Below, one piece after another: positions 33,666-41,667 of a stretch of DNA of 47,876 nt. The stretch spans positions 1 to 47,876 of the forward strand of contig JASHUM010000014.1 of NCBI GenBank assembly GCA_030040015.1, written 5' to 3'. The stretch's first letter is position 1. Every line of letters begins with the position of its first letter. The notes beneath the pieces are model-generated. The model made no database searches. It worked only from the letters and a program-made list of their open reading frames with translations, and was not told the DNA's origin. This DNA comes from Acidimicrobiales bacterium. GTDB lineage: Bacteria > Actinomycetota > Acidimicrobiia > Acidimicrobiales > UBA8190. The position numbers and the translations under genes are program-made.

Positions 33666-36656
33666 GTGGGCGCCGATACCCGACGCGAACGCGACATCGC
33701 CGAGCTGGCGCGGAGGCTGGCCGGTCTCGAGGGCCGGCCCGCCGCCCGGGTCTTCGCCCTGTCGTGGTGGAGCGATCACCTCCTGGCCCGGGCCATGGCC
33801 GACCCTCACTTCCGGGCCCGGCTCTTCCGCTTCGTCGACACCTTCCCGGCGTTGCGCGGCGCCGACGACGTGTCCGAGCACCTCCGCCAGGAATTCGACG
33901 GACAACCCGCCCCACTGTGGTTCCGCCTCGGACTGGACGCCACGGCGAGCTCGAAGGCGGCGCGTCTTCTCGTCGCCGCGCTGTCCCGACGTTCGGTGGA
34001 CCGGATGGCCCGCCAGTTCGTGGCCGGTGAGGACCCGAGCTCCATGGCCGCCACGGCCCGTCGGTTGTGGTTGGGGGGAACGGCCGTCACCGTCGACCTC
34101 CTCGGCGAGCACACCTACAGCGACGCCGAGGCAGCCGCCTACGCCCGGCGCCTCGACACCTTGGTCCAGGCCCTGGGGGTGTCCGCCCGGCGGTGGCCGA
34201 CCCGCCCCCTGCTCGAGGCCGACGACCTCGGTCCGGTGCCGCGTGCCAGCGTGAGCGTCAAGATCTCGGCACTCTCCCCCGTGCTGCACCCGCTCACGGC
34301 GGACGAGGGCCTGGCCGGTGTCGCCGGGCTGCTGCTCCCCGTGCTCGAGCGGGCGGCCGCCGTCGGCGTGTCGGTGTGGTTCGACATGGAGCGCTACGAG
34401 GAGAAGGCGCTGACCCATCGGCTGCTGCGCCTCTTGCTCGAGCGACCCGGGCTCGACGAGCTGCACGCCGGCGTGGTCGTGCAGGCCTACCTGCGCGACG
34501 CCGGTTCCGACCTCGAGTCGCTGGCCCGGTGGGCCGAGGGGAGGCGGCTTCCCGTGGGGGTGCGGCTGGTGAAAGGCGCCTACTGGGACACCGAGCGGGT
34601 GGAGGCCGAGGCCCGGGGATGGGCGGCGCCGGTGCATCTGCGCAAGGCCGACACCGACGCCGCCTTCGAGGAGCTGGCCCGGTTCCTCCACTCCAGGCAC
34701 GGCACCCTGCGGGCCGCATTCGCCTCGCACAACCTGCGCTCGCTGGCGGCTGCCGTCGTCGACGGTCGCCGGGCCGGCGTCCCCGACAACGGCTACGAGC
34801 TCCAGCTCCTCTACGGCATGGCCGAACCGGTGCACGAGGCGGTGCGTCGAGCCGGGTTCCGCCTCCGGGTGTACACGCCGATGGGAGAGCTCGTCCCGGG
34901 CATGGCCTACCTGGTGCGGCGACTGCTCGAGAACACCTCGAACGAGAGCTTCGTGCGTCACCACCTCGCCGAGGGCGAGCCCCTGGAGCACCTGTTGCGT
35001 GCTCCGAGCGCCGATACTGGCGAGGTGCAGCCGGTGCGACGGGCCCAACCCCCGCGTCGGTACCGGCGCGGGCCGGGCACCGACGCGGACGGATACCGCC
35101 CCGAGCCGCCGGCCCAGTGGTTCCGCCCCGAGGTGCTCGAGACCTTCGCCCGGGCCGTCGAGGAGGAGTTCGCCCGGCCCCCTCGGCAGGTGGCGGCCTG
35201 TGCCGGTTGGTCGGAGCTGTCCACGTCCTCGAGCTTCGTGTCGGTCGACCCGGCCGAGCCGACGTCGTTGGTGGCGGTGGCGTCGGCGTGCGGAGCGGAC
35301 CAGGTGAGCGAGGCGCTGTCCATCGCCGCTCGCTCGGCGCAGAGTTGGCGGCGCCGGCCGGCGCCCGAGCGCGCCGCCGTCCTGGTCGAAGCCGCCCAGG
35401 AGCTGCGCAAGCGTCGCCTGGAGCTGGCCGCCCTGGAGGTGCGCGAGGTCGGCAAGGACTGGGCCGACGCCGACGCCGACGTGTGCGAGGCCATCGACTA
35501 TTGCGAGTACTACGCCCGCTCAATGCTCGAGCTCGAGGCCGGCGGCGACGTGCAGTCCCCCCCTGGCGAGCGCAATCGCCTGCGCTACCGGGCGCGGGGG
35601 GTGTGCGCCGTGATCGCCCCGTGGAACTTCCCCTTGGCCATCCCGGCCGGGATGACGGCGGCAGCGATCGTCACCGGGAACGCCGTGGTCCTGAAGCCGG
35701 CCGAGCAGGCGCCGGCCACGGCGGCGGAGCTGGTGGCCGCCTTCGCTGCCGCCGGCCTCCCCGACGGCGTGCTCTCCTTCGTCCCCGGCTCGGGCGAGGA
35801 GGCGGGCGCGCCCCTGGTCGAGCATCCGGCTGTCGACGTGATCGCCTTCACCGGGTCGCGTCAGGTCGGGCTCGGCATCGTCGAGGCTGCGGGCAGGAGA
35901 CGTCCCGAGCGCCGCAGCGTGCCCCGGGTGGTGGCCGAGATGGGGGGCAAGAACGCCGTGGTGGTCGACGACGACGCCGATCTCGACGAGGTGGTGCCCG
36001 CCGTGATCCGCTCGGCATTCGGCTTCGCCGGTCAGAAGTGCTCGGCCGCCAGCCGTCTCGTCGTCGTGGATCGGGTGCACGACGCCGTGGTCGACCGAGT
36101 GGTGGAGGCAGCCCGTTCGCTCGTGGTGGGGCCGACCCGGCGTTCGACCAGCCAGGTGGGCCCCGTCATCGACGCCGAGGCCCACACCCGTCTGCTCGAC
36201 GCGACCAGACGGGCGGGCGAGGCAGGCAGGGTGGTGCTGGCCCGCTCGGACGTGCCCGAGGTCGGCTACTTCGTCGGGCCCACCGTCGTCACCGACGTCG
36301 ACCCGTCGTCCTGGTTGGCCCAAGAGGAGCTGTTCGGCCCGGTGCTGGCCGTGTTCCGGGCCCAGGACTTCTCCTCGGCGCTGGCCCTGGCCGACGACTC
36401 CGCCTACGCGCTCACCGCCGGCGTGTTCACCCGGTCGCCCGCCCACGTGGAGGAGGCCCTCGACCGGCTGCGGGCCGGCAACGTCTACGTGAACCGCCAG
36501 ATCACCGGGGCCGTCGTGGGTCGCCAACCCTTCGGCGGCAACGGCATGTCCGGGGTGGGGTCGAAAGCGGGAGGGCCCGACTACCTCCTCCAATTCTGCG
36601 ACCCCCAGGTGACGAGCGAGAACCTGGTGCGTCAGGGCTTCGCCGAGGAGGACTGA
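33666..36656 (+). CDS. putA: Bifunctional proline dehydrogenase / glutamate-semialdehyde dehydrogenase
   Basis: A 996-residue fusion that oxidises proline to glutamate in two steps. Residues 1-455 are the FAD barrel: SVKISALSPVLHP, RLVKGAYWDTERVEAE, LYTPMGELVPGMAYLVRRLLENTSNESF. A linker of about 70 residues follows, then the aldehyde dehydrogenase: VIAPWNFPLAIPAGM, VVLKPAEQAP, VAEMGGKNAVVV (Glu), FAGQKCSA with nucleophile C792, and QPFGGNGMSGVGSKAGG. There is no N-terminal ribbon-helix-helix DNA-binding domain, so this copy does not repress its own gene. GTG 33666. Many actinobacteria keep the two activities on separate genes, so the fusion is worth noting. It follows asd directly but is a catabolic gene. 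Confidence 0.93.
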   Translation: MGADTRRERDIAELARRLAGLEGRPAARVFALSWWSDHLLARAMADPHFRARLFRFVDTFPALRGADDVSEHLRQEFDGQPAPLWFRLGLDATASSKAARLLVAALSRRSVDRMARQFVAGEDPSSMAATARRLWLGGTAVTVDLLGEHTYSDAEAAAYARRLDTLVQALGVSARRWPTRPLLEADDLGPVPRASVSVKISALSPVLHPLTADEGLAGVAGLLLPVLERAAAVGVSVWFDMERYEEKALTHRLLRLLLERPGLDELHAGVVVQAYLRDAGSDLESLARWAEGRRLPVGVRLVKGAYWDTERVEAEARGWAAPVHLRKADTDAAFEELARFLHSRHGTLRAAFASHNLRSLAAAVVDGRRAGVPDNGYELQLLYGMAEPVHEAVRRAGFRLRVYTPMGELVPGMAYLVRRLLENTSNESFVRHHLAEGEPLEHLLRAPSADTGEVQPVRRAQPPRRYRRGPGTDADGYRPEPPAQWFRPEVLETFARAVEEEFARPPRQVAACAGWSELSTSSSFVSVDPAEPTSLVAVASACGADQVSEALSIAARSAQSWRRRPAPERAAVLVEAAQELRKRRLELAALEVREVGKDWADADADVCEAIDYCEYYARSMLELEAGGDVQSPPGERNRLRYRARGVCAVIAPWNFPLAIPAGMTAAAIVTGNAVVLKPAEQAPATAAELVAAFAAAGLPDGVLSFVPGSGEEAGAPLVEHPAVDVIAFTGSRQVGLGIVEAAGRRRPERRSVPRVVAEMGGKNAVVVDDDADLDEVVPAVIRSAFGFAGQKCSAASRLVVVDRVHDAVVDRVVEAARSLVVGPTRRSTSQVGPVIDAEAHTRLLDATRRAGEAGRVVLARSDVPEVGYFVGPTVVTDVDPSSWLAQEELFGPVLAVFRAQDFSSALALADDSAYALTAGVFTRSPAHVEEALDRLRAGNVYVNRQITGAVVGRQPFGGNGMSGVGSKAGGPDYLLQFCDPQVTSENLVRQGFAEED

Positions 36657-36668
36657 GCGCCACCGGCG

Positions 36669-37952
36669 TCAGGGCTCGGACTCGGCCTCCACGTCGGCGA
36701 CGATGAGCCGCGGCCCCGACGGCCAGTCGAAGTAGCGCCAGGTCCAATTGAGCAGTACGACCAACCGGTTGCGGAAGCCGATGAGGTACACGAGGTGCAG
36801 GCCCAGCCAGGACAACCACCCCAGGGTGCCTCGGACCACGGGTCCCACCTTGAGCTGGGCCACGGCGGCGCGCCGGCCGATGGTGGCCATGATCCCCTTG
36901 TCGCGGTAGGCGAAGGGCAGCGTGGGGAGCCCGGCCACGCGTCGCAGGACCTGCTCCCCGGCGTGGCGCCCACCCTGGATGGCGCCTTGGGCCAGCTGCG
37001 GGGTGACGCCCTCGTGCTCGTGACCGAGCGGGGCGGCGGCGGCGTCACCCACCACGTACACCTCGGGATGACCGGCCAACGAGAGGTCGTCCTCGACGGC
37101 GACCCGGCCGCCCCGGCTGCGTTCCCCCGGCAGGGTGGCGGCCAGCGTCCCGTCCACGCCGATGCCGGCCGCCCATACCACGGCGTGGGCGGGGATGGTG
37201 GCGCCGCCGGCGAGCTGCACTCCCGACTCGGTGACGGCCGCCACCTTCTGGCCCAGGCGGACGTCGACGCCCCGGGCTCGCAAGGTGGCCTGGGCGTATT
37301 CCCCGGCTCTCGGCTTGAACGTGGTCAGCAGGGAGTCGGCGGTGTCGAGGAGGACGACGCGGGTGCGCGCCGGGTCGATGCGCAGGCGGTCGCGGCGGAT
37401 GGAGACCGAGATGAGCTCCATGAGCGCCCCGGCCGTCTCCACACCGGTCGGCCCTCCACCCACGACGACGAACGTCGGGCCGCCGTCGAAACGCTCGGGC
37501 CGGGCGTCGGCCTCCTCGAGCACCGTGAGCAGATGGTTGCGAAGCAGCCTGGCGTCGCGCAGGGTGTAGAGCGGACGGGCGTGCTCGTGGGCCCCGGCCA
37601 CGCCGAAGTACCCGGCCGTGGCCCCCGTGGCGAGGATCAGGTGGTCGTAGGCGAGCCGATCGCCGTCGGCCAGGACGACGGCGCGCCCATCGAGGTCGAT
37701 GCCGTCGACGCGCCCGCAGCGAAACGAGATGTTCGGCTCCCTGCCGAAGATGGCTCGCACCGGATAAGCGACGTCGGCCGGCTCCAGTCCCGCCGTCGCC
37801 ACTTGGTACAGAAGGGGCTCGAAGGTGTGGAAGTTGTGCTGGTCGACGACGGTGACGTCGATGGCGCGCCCGGCCAGCGCCCGGGTCGCCGACAGGCCCC
37901 CGAAGCCGGCGCCCACGACGACCACCCGCGGCATCTCCTGCTCGTCCGGCAC
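36669..37952 (-). CDS. ndh: Type II NADH dehydrogenase
   Basis: A 427-residue NDH-2 that passes electrons from NADH to quinone without pumping protons. VVVVGAGFGGLSATRAL is the FAD site. EPLLYQVATAGLEPADVAYPVRAIF is the NDH-2 quinone-side signature. FVVVGGGPTGVETAGALMEL binds NADH. VYVVGDAA and TPQLAQGAIQGGRHAGEQV follow. The C-terminal WLGLHLVYLIGFRNRLVVLLNWTWRYF is an amphipathic membrane anchor. GTG 37952 is the start; ATG at codon 7 is the alternative. It is tail-to-tail with putA, 12 bp apart. Confidence 0.94.
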   Translation of the reverse strand: MPDEQEMPRVVVVGAGFGGLSATRALAGRAIDVTVVDQHNFHTFEPLLYQVATAGLEPADVAYPVRAIFGREPNISFRCGRVDGIDLDGRAVVLADGDRLAYDHLILATGATAGYFGVAGAHEHARPLYTLRDARLLRNHLLTVLEEADARPERFDGGPTFVVVGGGPTGVETAGALMELISVSIRRDRLRIDPARTRVVLLDTADSLLTTFKPRAGEYAQATLRARGVDVRLGQKVAAVTESGVQLAGGATIPAHAVVWAAGIGVDGTLAATLPGERSRGGRVAVEDDLSLAGHPEVYVVGDAAAAPLGHEHEGVTPQLAQGAIQGGRHAGEQVLRRVAGLPTLPFAYRDKGIMATIGRRAAVAQLKVGPVVRGTLGWLSWLGLHLVYLIGFRNRLVVLLNWTWRYFDWPSGPRLIVADVEAESEP

Positions 37953-37975
37953 GCTCCCAGCCTCGCCCCCGGCGC

Positions 37976-37996
37976 GCCGCCGTGCCAGACGGCGGC
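37976..37996 (-). terminator. Hairpin after the E1 gene
   Basis: GCCGCCGT (37976-37983) pairs with ACGGCGGC (37989-37996) around a 5-nt loop, 11 nt past the stop of the gene at 38008 and before ndh on the same strand. No T run is present. Confidence 0.5.
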
Positions 37997-38007
37997 TCCG
38001 GGCCCCG

Positions 38008-40179
38008 TCAGCAGCGAAGGAGCTCCAAGGCGGCCGCAGCGATGTCGTCGGTCTGGGGGAGGATGGCCTGCTCCAGGGAGGGCTCGTAGGCCACGAAGGT
38101 GTCGGTGGCGGTCACCCGCCGCACCGGCGCGTCGAGCGACCAGAAGCAGTGTTCGGCGACCCACGCCGACACCTCGGCGCCGAACCCGGCCGTGAGGGTG
38201 TCCTCGTGGACGACGAGCAGCCTTCCGGTGCGCTCCACCGACTCGCACACCAGGTCGCGGTCCCACGGGGACATGGTGCGCAGGTCGAGGACCTCGACCG
38301 AGTATCCCTGACCGGCCAGCTCCTCGGCGGCCGACAGCGACTTCTGCACGGTGGCGCCCCACGTGACGACGGTCAGGTCGTCGCCGGGACGGACGACGTC
38401 GCCGTGGCCGAAGGGGAGGACCCAACCCGCGGCAGGCATGGGGTCTGCCGCGTAGCGCTGGCGGTACAGGTGCTTGTGCTCGAGGAAGAGGACGGGGTCC
38501 TCGGCGCTGAAGGCCCACCGCAGCAACCCCACGGCGTCGCGCGCCCGGGACGGCATGGCCACCTGCAACCCGGGGATGTGGGCGAAGATCGACTCGCCGC
38601 TCTGGGAATGCCAGATGGCGCCGCCGGTCAGGTATCCGCCGATGGCGACGCGCACCACGAGCGGACAGGAGAAGGCGCCGTTGGAGCGCCATCTGATGGT
38701 GGCTGCCTCGCTGCGCAGCTGCTGCATGGCGGGCCAGATGTAGTCGAAGAATTGGATCTCGGCGCACGGCCGTAGTCCCCGCACGGCCTGGCCCACACCC
38801 CGGCCCACGATGTTCGACTCGGCCAGGGGGGTGTTGAAGCACCGGGCGGAGCCGAAGGCGCGCTGCAGTCCTCTGGTCACGCCGAAGACCCCGCCCTTTC
38901 CCTCGACGTGGTCGAGGACCTCCTCGTCTGCGTCGGCCACGTCCTCGCCGAAGACCCGGATGCGCTCGTCGGCGGCCATGAGCTCGTGCAGGGTGGCGCG
39001 GATGGCCTCGGCGATGACGAGCGGCTCGGCTCCCGCAGTCTCGCTCGGTCTCGGCGGTGGCGCCGATTCCGCCGGGGTGCGCACCCGCACCACGTTGTCC
39101 GTCACGGTGCTCGGGTCGGGCCGCCTGGAGGCGAGCGCCTCCTCGGCGGCGGCGGCGGCCTCCCGCTTGGCGTCGGCTTCGATGGCACCGGCCTGCTCCT
39201 GGTCGAGCACTCCGGCGGACACGAGCGCCTTGCGGTAGGTGGTGATGGGGTCGTGGGCGGCTTCGGCGGCCAGCTCGGCGGCGTCGCGGTACTTGGCCTG
39301 AGAATCGGCCGAGGAGTGCGAGTACGGGCGGGTCACCTTGGCGTGGATGAGCCCGGGGCCCTCTCCGGCCCGCACCCGGGCGATGGCCCGGGCGCCCTTG
39401 GTGCGACAGGCGCCGTAGTCCCAGCCGTTGACCTTGGTCACCGCCAAACCCCGGAAGCCGTGCACGAGCTCGGACACCGGGGCCGGTGCCTGGTCGGCGG
39501 CACGGACCGAGATGGCGTACCCGTTGTCCGCCACCACGAAGAGCACGGGTAGGTGCAGCCGGCATGCCGAGTTCAAGCTCTCCCAGAACTCGCCTTCCGA
39601 CGTCGCCCCCTCGCCCAGGGACACGTAGGTGATCTCGTCGCCGTGAGCGCTGCAGCCAGGGAGCTGGGGACGCCGGGCGATGTAGCGGCCCGCCTCGGCA
39701 CAGCCCACGGCGGGCAGGCACTGGCTACCGGTGGGGCTCGACTGGGTGACGATGTTGCGTGCCACGTCGCCGAAGTGGCACGGCATCTGGCGCCCACCCG
39801 ACGCCGGGTCGTCGGCCCCCCCCACTGCCTGGAGCATCACCGACAGCGGGCTCACCCCGAGGGCGAGGGCCATGGCGCGGTCGCGGTAGTAGGGGAAGAA
39901 CCAGTCGTAGCCCGATCGGAGCGACCTGGCCAGTGCCGTGTAGAGGATCTCGTGGCCGGCGCCGGAGATCTGGAAGAACACCCGACTCTGCTTCTGCAGC
40001 AGGATCTCCCGGTCGTCGAGCGCCCGTGACAGGCACGACAGCCGGTAGTCCTCGATGAGCTCCTCGGCGGGGAACTGCTGGAGCAGGGAACGAGCGCCGT
40101 TGCCGGCCGGGCGTCCGGGAGGTTCGCTCCGAGGCCCGGCCTTCGACCCGGTGGTCCGGGCCGGGGCTGCTCTCGCCAT
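38008..40179 (-). CDS. 2-oxoacid dehydrogenase E1, alpha and beta fused
   Basis: A 723-residue thiamine-diphosphate enzyme. The first half (about 30-350) is E1-alpha: GHEILYTALARSLRSGYDWFFPYYRDRAMALALG, ThDP site GEGATSEGEFWESLNSA...ADNGYAISV, and VRAGEGPGLIHAKVTRPYSHSS. The second half (about 385-720) is E1-beta: AIRATLHELMAADERIRVFGEDVADADEE, FNTPLAESNIVGRGVG, LEHKHLYR and VEVLDLRTMSPWD. The two are normally separate genes. It decarboxylates a branched-chain 2-oxoacid, pyruvate or acetoin; which one cannot be told. No E2 or E3 gene is nearby. ATG 40179. Confidence 0.92.
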   Translation of the reverse strand: MARAAPARTTGSKAGPRSEPPGRPAGNGARSLLQQFPAEELIEDYRLSCLSRALDDREILLQKQSRVFFQISGAGHEILYTALARSLRSGYDWFFPYYRDRAMALALGVSPLSVMLQAVGGADDPASGGRQMPCHFGDVARNIVTQSSPTGSQCLPAVGCAEAGRYIARRPQLPGCSAHGDEITYVSLGEGATSEGEFWESLNSACRLHLPVLFVVADNGYAISVRAADQAPAPVSELVHGFRGLAVTKVNGWDYGACRTKGARAIARVRAGEGPGLIHAKVTRPYSHSSADSQAKYRDAAELAAEAAHDPITTYRKALVSAGVLDQEQAGAIEADAKREAAAAAEEALASRRPDPSTVTDNVVRVRTPAESAPPPRPSETAGAEPLVIAEAIRATLHELMAADERIRVFGEDVADADEEVLDHVEGKGGVFGVTRGLQRAFGSARCFNTPLAESNIVGRGVGQAVRGLRPCAEIQFFDYIWPAMQQLRSEAATIRWRSNGAFSCPLVVRVAIGGYLTGGAIWHSQSGESIFAHIPGLQVAMPSRARDAVGLLRWAFSAEDPVLFLEHKHLYRQRYAADPMPAAGWVLPFGHGDVVRPGDDLTVVTWGATVQKSLSAAEELAGQGYSVEVLDLRTMSPWDRDLVCESVERTGRLLVVHEDTLTAGFGAEVSAWVAEHCFWSLDAPVRRVTATDTFVAYEPSLEQAILPQTDDIAAAALELLRC

Positions 40180-40193
40180 CGAAATCCGACGCT

Positions 40194-40220
40194 ACTCCCG
40201 CCCCGTGGGAAAGCGGGGGT
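40194..40220 (-). terminator. Possible hairpin after rmuC
   Basis: ACTCCCGC (40194-40201) can pair with GCGGGGGT (40213-40220), one G-U pair, 11-nt loop, about 15 nt past the rmuC stop on the minus strand. It is weak and lacks a T run. Confidence 0.3.
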
Positions 40221-40234
40221 CTGCGAACCGCCTG

Positions 40235-41617
40235 CTAACCGTCTGCGGCGCCGGGCAACGCCGGTCGCCCGGGGTCGTCGACGACCAGTTCCAACGCCCG
40301 TGCTCCGGGTTCGGACGACTCGGGTGCCTGGGGTGTGCGGACGACGGCGTCCACGGCGCCGAGCTCGTCCATGTCCTGGGCGCCCGAGCCGACCACACCG
40401 AGGTCGTTGAAGCGACGCGCCTGGGTGAGGACCCGGCGCTCCAGCGAGCCCACTGCGTCGTTGTACGACTCCACGGCGTTGGTCAGTCCCCGGCCGACTC
40501 GGGCCAGATGGTCGCCGAAGGTGCACAGGCGCTTGTAGAGCTCGCGGCCGATGTGCTGAACCTCGCGGGCGTTCTCCGCCACGTCCTCCTGCTGCCAGCC
40601 GGCGGCGACCGTGCGCAGCAGGGCGATCAAGTTGGTGGGCGTGGCGAACACGACGTTGTTCGTCACGGCGTGCTCGAGCAGCGACGGGTCGTGCTCCAAA
40701 GCGGCGGCGAGCAGCGGCTCCCCGGGAACGAAGGCCACCACGAATTGCGGCGAATGCTCGAACTGCTCCCAGTACGCCTTTTTGGCCAGGGAGTCGACGT
40801 GGGCTCGGAGCTGCCGGGCGTGTGCCTGCAGATGGGCGCGGCGGCTCTCGTCGTCGCTGGCCTCGTTGGCGTCGAGGAACGCCTGGAGCGGCACCTTGGC
40901 GTCCACCACCACGCAACGGGCACCAGGAAGGTGCACGACCATGTCCGGGCGGAGTCGCCCGTCGTCGGTGGTGGCGGTCACCTGCTCGTCGAAGTCGCAG
41001 TGCTCGACCATGCCGGCCATCTCCACCACCCGGCGCAGCTGCATCTCGCCCCAGCGCCCGCGGGTGGCCGGAGCGCGCAGGGCGGTGACCAGGTTGCGCG
41101 TCTCGGTCTGCAACTGCTGCTGGGACTCCGACAGGTGGCGTACCTGCTCGGTGAGCGTGCTGTAGGCGCCTTTTCGCTCGAGCTCGAGCCGGCGCAGGCC
41201 CTCCTCGTACTTCCCGAGCTGCTCGCGCAGCGGCGAGAGCAGCTGCTCGATGGCCTGCTTGCGCTGCTCGAGGTCGCCGCTCACCTCTTTCTGCGTGGCC
41301 CGGAACCGGGCGTCGGCGAGCTCGATGAATTGGGCGTTGTTGCGGGCCAAGGCCTGTGCCGAAAGCTCGGCGAACTCGCCGGCGAGCTGCTTGCGGCTCT
41401 CCTCCCAAGCCGCCTGGCGCTCCTCTGCCACCCCTCGCTCCCGGGCCAAGGCGCCCCGCACGTCGGCAAGCTCGTGCTCGACCCCTGCCTTCTCTCTTGC
41501 GTGCTCGAGCTCCGCCGCCGCTCGCTGGGCCGTGGCCCGACCTCGGGCCAGGACGAGAACGACCAGAGCGCCGAGGGCGGCGCCGGCGATCACGCCGAGA
41601 ACGAACCACATGGTCAT
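40235..41617 (-). CDS. rmuC: DNA recombination protein RmuC
   Basis: A 460-residue protein. A membrane helix (MWFVLGVIAGAALGALVVLVLA) is followed by a long coiled coil (about 25-180, Glu/Ala/Arg-rich heptads). The RmuC nuclease-like domain follows: RGRWGEMQLRRVVEMAGM, RPDMVVHLPGARCVVVDAKVPLQAFLDA, FVPGEPLLAAAL and NVVFATPTNLIALLRTV. DMVVxLP...VVDAKVP carries the conserved D...DxK pattern. RmuC limits DNA inversions and is linked to genome protection. It is on the same strand as, and 50 bp after, the addA-type gene, so they may be cotranscribed. Start ATG 41617, or the ATG two codons on. Confidence 0.92.
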   Translation of the reverse strand: MTMWFVLGVIAGAALGALVVLVLARGRATAQRAAAELEHAREKAGVEHELADVRGALARERGVAEERQAAWEESRKQLAGEFAELSAQALARNNAQFIELADARFRATQKEVSGDLEQRKQAIEQLLSPLREQLGKYEEGLRRLELERKGAYSTLTEQVRHLSESQQQLQTETRNLVTALRAPATRGRWGEMQLRRVVEMAGMVEHCDFDEQVTATTDDGRLRPDMVVHLPGARCVVVDAKVPLQAFLDANEASDDESRRAHLQAHARQLRAHVDSLAKKAYWEQFEHSPQFVVAFVPGEPLLAAALEHDPSLLEHAVTNNVVFATPTNLIALLRTVAAGWQQEDVAENAREVQHIGRELYKRLCTFGDHLARVGRGLTNAVESYNDAVGSLERRVLTQARRFNDLGVVGSGAQDMDELGAVDAVVRTPQAPESSEPGARALELVVDDPGRPALPGAADG

Positions 41618-41667
41618 CGGACGACGGTACCGCCGGGGTGTGTCGCTCCCGGGGACCCTCCCGTGTG

